Shown one piece after another: positions 4,928 to 7,147 of a stretch of 7,147 bases of DNA (the stretch's first letter is position 1; each line of letters opens with the position of its first letter). The translations under genes were made by a program, and so were the position numbers. This DNA is from Nitrosopumilaceae archaeon (GTDB lineage: Archaea > Thermoproteota > Nitrososphaeria > Nitrososphaerales > Nitrosopumilaceae): positions 1 to 7,147 of the forward strand of contig JAHRAP010000065.1 in the NCBI GenBank assembly GCA_020027255.1, given 5' to 3'. Below the pieces are notes generated by a model, which was not told where the DNA came from, searched no databases, and worked only from the letters and a program-made list of their open reading frames with translations.

Positions 4928-7033
4928 GTGGTAGTTTCTGATCTTAAGATAGGCACGGTGATATTACCGAGAATGGAATCACCTAATGCAATTTCACGTA
5001 TTTCAGAATTTGAATGGTTTCATAAGATCAATACAAATAATGAAATATAAACTAATGAAATAGATGATCTGCTATTAAGATCACAAAAAATTTACCAATC
5101 GATTGACGAAGTCATGAAAGGACTCAAAATATCATACGATGTAGGGATTTTAGAGATTCTTTTTAAAGGTACCTCAATTCCAAAAAAGAAATACGAAGTA
5201 TGTGAAATTAAATCTATGATTCATGATTTAGAAAGTAAGACAAACAGCATTATAAATAATGCATTAGAAGTTATTCACGAACTAGATCAAATAAAAAAAT
5301 CAATAGACGAATATAATAATTTAAGAATTGGTTTAAGTACAATAAAGAAACTGGATGTGGACATAAGTAATTTTCAAACAACTCGCAATTTTTATGTTGA
5401 GCTTTTTATTGCAAATACTTTAGATTATGATGAAATTAATAAATCTCTCCCACAAACGTTAATTTATAAATATGAGCTTGATAACAGCAAAAAAATTGCA
5501 ATAATCATAATTTCACAGAGCACAGAGCGAGATAAAATACTAAAAATCATGCGTAATTTTAATGCAAATATTTTTTCGATTCCAAAAGAATTACCTCAAA
5601 TACCAAAAAATGCGTATATATTTGTTGAATCTAAAATTAAAGAATTTAATCAAAAACAACAATCACTACAAAAGAAAATAGAAGGCATTATCAAAGAACG
5701 GAGATATGAAATCGTGAGATTATATGAAACTGCAATGACTTCAAAGGAGATTCTTGAAACTGTACGTAAACCAGGAGGCACTAAATTATTTGCTGCAATA
5801 CAAGGATACATACCAAAATCTATGGTAGCCAAATTTACTACGTTGACAAAACAATGGGTAACTGTAATTGAGGATGTAGATCCGCAAGTTAAGAATATTC
5901 CAACACTATTTAATAACCCAAAATTTGTCAAAACGTTTGAAGTGATAACACAAAGTCAGGGAATTCCTGGAAGAAATGAGTCAGATCCGACTCCGATGAT
6001 TGCGATTATGTGGCCTATATTTTATGGTATAATGTTTGCAGATGTAGGACATGGATTATTATTAATGTCTTTAGGATTGTTATTTAAAGTAAAAGGAAAA
6101 GGGGAATTATCTAAATGGGGCATGTTAATAGCTATTTCTGGCGCATCTGCATCAATTGCTGGTGTTGGTGCAGGAGAGGCGTTTGGGTTTCATATAGATC
6201 ACTTAGAACTTTTTGGATCTTTATTACACGATGGAGGATTTTTACATTCAATATCATGGCTTGTAGGAATAATAAGTGTGGCTGAATTAAATTTTGGGCA
6301 GGTTATAACTATACTCAAGGTATCTATATTTTTAGGAATAGTTCATTTAGTATGGGCATTCATACTACGTATAATTATGCTGCATAGAGAAGGCAAGAAA
6401 TCAATAATTATTACAGAAGCATTACCAAATCTATCATTGTATTTTGGAATAGTTGTCATAATGATGTGTGCTATTGGTTCAGGATACGATGTAATGAATA
6501 TGTATTCAGATATACATACTGAATCAGTTCCATGGGTAACAGTATTTTTAGGGGAATGGGCACAAGTATGGATAATTACTAGAATTGCAATAGCGATAGT
6601 AATAGCATCTGTTGTGATAATGATAATAGGCGGTATAAAACACGCTAAAAAACATCCAGAAGAAGGGAGCGATCCTGCAAGTGTATTAATGGAAGTATTA
6701 CTTGGAAAAACAATTGAATGTTTAGCTCACACTATCAGCTATGCAAGAATTGGCATAATGCTATTAGTTCATGCAGCGTTATTATTAACAGTGAACAATG
6801 CATATAAATCACTAGGTGGAATAGATTCAGTTGGAGCAATAGCACTCATAGTAGGAGGCAATTTAGGCATAATGATGATAGAGGGATTAATTGTATATAT
6901 TCAATCATTAAGATTACATTTATACGAGTTTTTTACAAAATGGTATGCTGGAGGATCTCAACAATTCAGTAAAATTGTGCCAGAAATGATATATAACAAA
7001 TTATCATGGAGTAAATCAAGCAACATGACATAA
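4928..7033 (+). CDS. atpI: A-type ATP synthase subunit I (stator, a-subunit), interrupted by an in-frame TAA at codon 41
   Basis: Membrane stator that carries the ion half-channels and anchors the peripheral stalks. From GTG 4928 the frame gives 702 codons, the family's usual length, but codon 41 is TAA (5048-5050). The uninterrupted part from ATG 5114 is 639 residues. Upstream residues read like a normal subunit I start (MVVSDLKIGTVILPR, then EFEWFHKI at 27-34), and the frame continues after the stop with TNEIDDLLLRSQKIYQSIDEV, so no frameshift is involved. A TAA at 4886 and the lack of ATG make GTG the only likely start. Using full-length numbering, residues 1 to about 345 are the cytoplasmic coiled-coil domain and about 355-665 hold seven or eight membrane helices. 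Key marks: TPMIAIMWPIFYGIMFADVGHG (from 355, in part), the essential arginine in HTISYAR (R607), and QSLRLHLYEFF with R662. It is transcribed away from the other subunit genes. Confidence 0.9.
5038..5062 (+). repeat. Short direct repeat flanking the premature stop
   Basis: TAATGAAATA occurs at 5038-5047 and again at 5053-5062, a period of 15 bases (five codons), with the premature TAA directly after the first copy. In frame, both copies encode NEI. It might mark a local slippage event, or be chance in AT-rich sequence. Confidence 0.4.
5048..5050 (+). other. Premature in-frame TAA in subunit I
   Basis: TAA falls between codons that read EFEWFHKINTNNEI and TNEIDDLLLRSQ, in one continuous frame. 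A single base change from AAA, GAA or CAA would produce it. TAA is used as the genuine stop of E, A, B, the 42-residue gene and subunit I itself, so it is not reassigned in this genome. The next in-frame ATG is at 5114, 63 bases further on, and no ribosome-binding motif precedes it. Confidence 0.9.
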
Positions 7034-7133
7034 AACTAAGTTCGTATATAATTAAACGCCATATATTTCCAATATTCAAATCCGATGTTTAATATTAAAA
7101 ATTAAATTTTACAATGCGACATGTTATGACTGA

Positions 7134-7143
7134 TTAATTTTTT
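7134..7143 (+). terminator. Possible oligo-T terminator after subunit I
   Basis: A run of six T at 7138-7143 lies about 105 bases after the subunit I stop. TTAATTTTT at 7134-7142 can pair with AAAAATTAA at 7097-7105. Archaeal termination often needs only oligo-T, but this all-AT pairing with a 28-base loop is weak. The rest of the 7034-7147 stretch shows no gene; GTATATAATT at 7044-7053 looks TATA-like, but no reading frame follows it in the window. Confidence 0.22.
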
Positions 7144-7147
7144 CGTT

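Noticed and set aside
4926..4928. ATG at 4926 as an alternative start of subunit I
   Set aside because: It is in another frame and runs ATG TGG TAG, ending after two codons.
5048..5050. Stop codon reassignment or pyrrolysine-type recoding at the TAA in subunit I
   Set aside because: Pyrrolysine uses TAG, not TAA, and TAA ends several other genes here at exact stop-start junctions, so a global reassignment is excluded. Local readthrough remains only a weak possibility.
5650..5931. Minus-strand open frame of 93 codons inside subunit I
   Set aside because: It is a shadow of the conserved subunit I coding sequence and has no supporting context.
7034..7147. Small gene or RNA gene in the right-hand end
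   Set aside because: The only ATG frame (7114 onward) ends after seven codons, and no tRNA-like or stable GC-containing fold is visible. A gene entering on the minus strand from outside cannot be excluded or supported.
1..7147. CRISPR array, insertion sequence, tRNA or rRNA
   Set aside because: No regularly spaced repeats, transposase-like frames, terminal inverted repeats or RNA-gene signatures were seen.

Overview
This window is an archaeal A-type (A1Ao, vacuolar-like) ATP synthase locus. It is AT-rich, the genes are packed with 0-1 base junctions or 4-base overlaps, TATA-like boxes sit about 24-30 bases before start codons with almost no leader, and the subunit sequences are of archaeal type. 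The wording of several subunits and the signal-peptide-bearing proteolipid best fit an ammonia-oxidising Nitrososphaerota (thaumarchaeon, Nitrosopumilaceae-like). That placement is inference from family knowledge, not from a search.

Layout on the minus strand, in transcription order: subunit E (4828 to 4232), catalytic subunit A (4231 to 2459), non-catalytic subunit B (2458 to 1073), central-stalk subunit D (1071 to 439), a 42-residue unnamed small protein (442 to 314), then, after a 54-base spacer with its own promoter and an inverted repeat, the membrane-ring proteolipid K (from 259, running off the left edge). On the plus strand, divergent from E across a 99-base spacer, lies subunit I (4928 to 7033), the membrane stator with the essential arginine. 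The last 114 bases hold no supportable gene.

Together A and B would form the catalytic head, D the rotor shaft, E the peripheral stalk, K the rotating ring and I the ion half-channel. Genes for the usual C, F and H(G) subunits are not in the window, so the set is incomplete as seen.

The most notable point is in subunit I. The real start appears to be a GTG at 4928, but the reading frame contains one in-frame TAA at codon 41 (5048-5050), with recognisable subunit I sequence in the same frame on both sides. An ordinary gene caller would report only a 639-residue product from ATG 5114, silently losing the first 62 residues. This may be a sequencing error, a recent nonsense mutation, or (less likely) recoding or reinitiation. 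Other points worth a look are the small protein translationally coupled to subunit D, the inverted repeat over the K promoter, and a shared motif at the E/A and A/B junctions. I do not see a wholly new biological system here.
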